IMG/VR virus record: IMGVR_UViG_3300044940_000618
Coordinates: 1 to 32,574 of that record
Source: a virus
Strand: one strand, 5' to 3'
Length of the DNA stretch: 32,574 bases
Shown: positions 30,687 through 32,574 of the stretch, piece after piece
Numbering within the stretch: position 1 is the first letter of the stretch
Layout of the letters: every line of letters begins with the position of its first letter
Position numbers and translations under genes: made by a program
Notes under the pieces: model-generated
What the model saw: only the letters and a program-made list of their open reading frames with translations
What the model was told of the DNA's origin: nothing
The model's database searches: none

Positions 30687-31529
30687 TTGGCTCGCTCAAT
30701 AGATTTTTATTTCCAAACCATAGTAGACGCAGTGGCTGCAGATCCAGTGCTATCTACCAAGCTGACTAGCACCAGTAAGGTGTCAGTGTGGAGGCTTTTT
30801 GCCTATGTGGTTGCTACAGCTATCTGGAGTTATGAAAAGGTATTAGACCAAGCCAAAGCCTTTATACAAATGTTGGTAGATAATAGGGCAGTGGGTACAC
30901 CCGAGTGGATTATCCAAGAAACATACAAATTTCAGTATGGAGATATCCTACAGGTAATCAATGGCATTGCTACCTATCCAGACACAGTAAGTGATGCAGC
31001 TTTGGCTAAGAGAATAATAAAAAGAGCTGCATTTTCTGAAGAGGACTTAGGCATATTTGTCTTAAAAGTAGCAAAAGAAGATAGCACTGGTAAAGCCATA
31101 CCCTTATCTGCACCAGAACTCGCAGCTCTTATAGCCTATTGGCAAAAAAAGAAATATCCAGGCATAAATTTTGAAGTACGATCACTATATCCTGATAAGA
31201 TAAGAGCATCAGTTACTGTGTATAAAGACGAGCAAATACCAGATGCGCAATTAACACCGCTTATCAATGCGGCAGTTCAAAATTATATAGTATCTAAAAT
31301 TCCGTTCAATGGAAAGTTTCTTACTAACAAGTTTATAGATGCTATCCAGCAGGTAGAAAATGTAGAAGATATAGCTGTTATAGGTACCTTACAGGTTGCT
31401 TATAACAATGGTTCTAGCGAAGATGATTATTCTAGTTTCCAACCAATTAATAGAGCTTGGTTGGCTAAAAGTGGATATTTTATGATTGAGCAATTAAATA
31501 TCACTTATTTAGATAGCTCTGCACCATGA
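30687..31529 (+). CDS. Baseplate J-like protein (Mu gp47-like)
   Basis: This 280-residue protein begins with helical ARSIDFYFQTIVDAVAADPVL and WRLFAYVVATAIWSYEKVLD and ends with a beta domain (IRASVTVYKDEQIPDAQLTPLINAAVQNYI). This fits Bacteroidota baseplate J-like wedge proteins. The start is TTG at 30687: an in-frame TAA lies at 30675-30677 and no ATG is near. Base composition returns to the phage norm here. Confidence 0.75.
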   Translation: MARSIDFYFQTIVDAVAADPVLSTKLTSTSKVSVWRLFAYVVATAIWSYEKVLDQAKAFIQMLVDNRAVGTPEWIIQETYKFQYGDILQVINGIATYPDTVSDAALAKRIIKRAAFSEEDLGIFVLKVAKEDSTGKAIPLSAPELAALIAYWQKKKYPGINFEVRSLYPDKIRASVTVYKDEQIPDAQLTPLINAAVQNYIVSKIPFNGKFLTNKFIDAIQQVENVEDIAVIGTLQVAYNNGSSEDDYSSFQPINRAWLAKSGYFMIEQLNITYLDSSAP

Positions 31530-32035
31530 TTGTAAGATTTACTTTAAACAAATTGGTAGAATGGCTGTTGCCTGTCTTGCTTCGCAGACCCATTACCTTT
31601 GCCTATATAAATGCTCTTTGTAAGCCTTTAAAAATCATTGAAGCTGAGTTTGACGTATTCCTTGATGCAATGAAACTCAAAGCTTATGAAACTAGTCAAG
31701 TGCTAGTTTTAGAGCATATTTTAAATACAGAGTTTGATCCAAATTTAAAAAGAATATTTATTGAGGACACCGGGCAATTAAATTCAGTAAAAAAGTATAT
31801 CTATAAGATTAGCGAAACGCCAGCCGAACCGGTATATGTGCGAAAGTCTACAGAACATGTAGATTTTGCCAATAAAATATTTATTCATAAATTCAATTTC
31901 TTTGAAAATTCATTTAATCAGTTTCGGGTATTCGTACCAGAGGATATGAGTCTTGAAAAAATAAATTCTATAAAGTTGAGGGTAAATAGGCTCAAGATTG
32001 CTACCACTACATTTGTTATTATAAAGTATAATTAA
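31526..32035 (+). CDS. Tail protein I / Mu gp48-like (hypothetical)
   Basis: The 169-residue protein follows the J-like gene with an ATGA overlap, the place of Mu gp48 / P2 gpI. N-terminal helices (NKLVEWLLPVLLRRPITFAYINAL) precede a short hydrophilic C-terminal part. It is assigned by position and size; sequence evidence for the family is weak. Confidence 0.6.
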   Translation: MIVRFTLNKLVEWLLPVLLRRPITFAYINALCKPLKIIEAEFDVFLDAMKLKAYETSQVLVLEHILNTEFDPNLKRIFIEDTGQLNSVKKYIYKISETPAEPVYVRKSTEHVDFANKIFIHKFNFFENSFNQFRVFVPEDMSLEKINSIKLRVNRLKIATTTFVIIKYN

Positions 32036-32039
32036 AAAA

Positions 32040-32574
32040 ATGAGAAAACTATTAACCAATTTTGAAGGCGGTCACGATTTAAGATTAGATGATTGGGAGT
32101 TTCTACAGCAAGCATATTCTGAACTCATTAATGAAATTATGGAATCAGATTTTCTTAAAGTAGGAGTTGCCAATCCAAACAATCCATTTGTGTTAAGAGG
32201 TGTTGTGCAGACAGGCAATTCCTTCACAGCCGGAAGCATATTTTGGAATGGTGAGATATATTTAGTAAATCCTATAACAATATTAGGCTCAGGTACTCTG
32301 TACTGGGAACTGGATATTAGTTATAATCCTAATTTTGTACTATATCAAGATTTTCAAACTAGACAGGTTCATCAGATTAGAAGACTAAAACCTACCTACA
32401 TCAATCCGGGTCCATTAAATGGTTTCCCAAATTCTGTTTTACAGAGATATATTAATCCATTTACAGCTTTGCAAAATGAAGTTAATTCATTAAACGCTAA
32501 TAAAGTAGGCAAAGATGATAACTCTGTGATGGGTAGCAATTTAAGCTTCAATAATTCTTATAAAGTAACAGACT
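32040..32574 (+). CDS. Tail-fibre-like protein, 3' end outside window
   Basis: An ATG at 32040 opens a frame that stays open for 178 codons to the window edge. It starts MRKLLTNFEGGHDLRLDDWE and includes VVQTGNSFTAGSIFWNGEIY and INPFTALQNEVNSLNANKVG, a fibre-type N-terminal domain that leads into a coiled or repeat region. It follows the gp48-like gene, the usual site of the true tail fibre. The receptor-binding end, and any variable region, would lie downstream. Confidence 0.7.
   Translation, partial: MRKLLTNFEGGHDLRLDDWEFLQQAYSELINEIMESDFLKVGVANPNNPFVLRGVVQTGNSFTAGSIFWNGEIYLVNPITILGSGTLYWELDISYNPNFVLYQDFQTRQVHQIRRLKPTYINPGPLNGFPNSVLQRYINPFTALQNEVNSLNANKVGKDDNSVMGSNLSFNNSYKVTD

Larger units (their letters stand above)
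1112..32574. mobile_element. Mu-like transposable prophage, left end and most of genome (right end outside window)
   Basis: Gene content identifies a transposable myovirus: repressor, Ner-like protein, DDE transposase, MuB-like ATPase, Gam, GemA, Mu-type terminase, DUF935 portal, MuF, gpG, sheath, tube, hub, spike and wedge. The left boundary is placed between the stop codon of the host vWA gene (1111) and the first 19-bp repeat; a TG dinucleotide at 1121-1122 is a candidate Mu-type terminus. The exact end cannot be fixed because the right end and the target-site duplication are not in the window. Two late operons diverge from 19642-19838, unlike the single rightward late order of phage Mu. 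Confidence 0.93.

Noticed and set aside
28578-32574. Diversity-generating retroelement, as known in a Bacteroides Mu-like phage
   Set aside because: No reverse transcriptase or template/variable repeat pair is visible; the unseen downstream region could still hold one.
1-32574. CRISPR array or insertion sequence
   Set aside because: No regularly spaced direct repeats with unique spacers and no second transposase gene were seen.

Overview
The window holds the left end and about 31 kb of a Mu-like transposable prophage inserted just downstream of a host gene in an AT-rich Bacteroidota genome. The Bacteroidota call rests on candidate promoters of the TTTG-N20-TAnnTTTG type, A-rich leaders without obvious Shine-Dalgarno sequences, and phage families that I associate with this phylum (DUF5675- and DUF6046-like proteins, a Bacteroidota-style Mu capsid and tail-fibre N-termini). 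The phage right end lies beyond position 32574.

Layout. 23-1111 is an apparently complete host von Willebrand A (vWA) domain gene. 1112-1293 is the probable phage left end, with two identical 19-bp repeats and one weaker copy, read as transposase-binding sites. 1294-2364 is the lysogeny switch: a leftward LexA/CI-type repressor with an intact Ala-Gly cleavage site and Ser/Lys dyad, and a rightward small Ner/Cro-like protein, with face-to-face promoters around an inverted repeat. 2422-10693 is the rightward early operon: DDE transposase (MuA-like), AAA+ target-selection ATPase (MuB-like), a stand-alone DnaA domain IV protein, Gam, GemA/gp16, a replication-initiator-like fragment and several small unknowns. 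Embedded in it is an accessory cassette (7495-8817) with a folded tRNA-like element, a 40-residue membrane peptide and a collagen-repeat fibre-like protein. A bidirectional terminator (10706-10730) closes the early operon.

The late genes are split into two divergent operons that start from a shared 197-bp control region (19642-19838). The leftward operon (19641 to 10734) encodes small and large terminase, a membrane/coiled-coil protein, gp36-like, portal, a MuF head protein with a C-terminal CdiA-like nuclease toxin domain, tape measure, gpG-like and a terminator-like protein. The rightward operon (19839 to beyond the end) encodes ClpP-type head protease with a nested scaffold, major capsid, a lysis-like pair, sheath, tube, a tail-assembly chaperone with a -1 frameshift site, baseplate hub, spike, wedge, LysM, a fibre, baseplate J-like, gp48-like and the start of another fibre-like gene. 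The phage is a contractile-tailed (myovirus) Mu relative.

Points that deserve most attention: the MuF-toxin fusion without a visible immunity gene but with a possible antisense RNA over its 3' end; the tape measure separated from its frameshifting chaperone and placed on the opposite strand; a four-segment membrane protein that looks like a holin fused to a unimolecular spanin; the collagen-like fibre cassette in the early operon; and the AT-rich repeat-bearing fibre module inserted among baseplate genes. All assignments come from reading the sequence; no database search was run.
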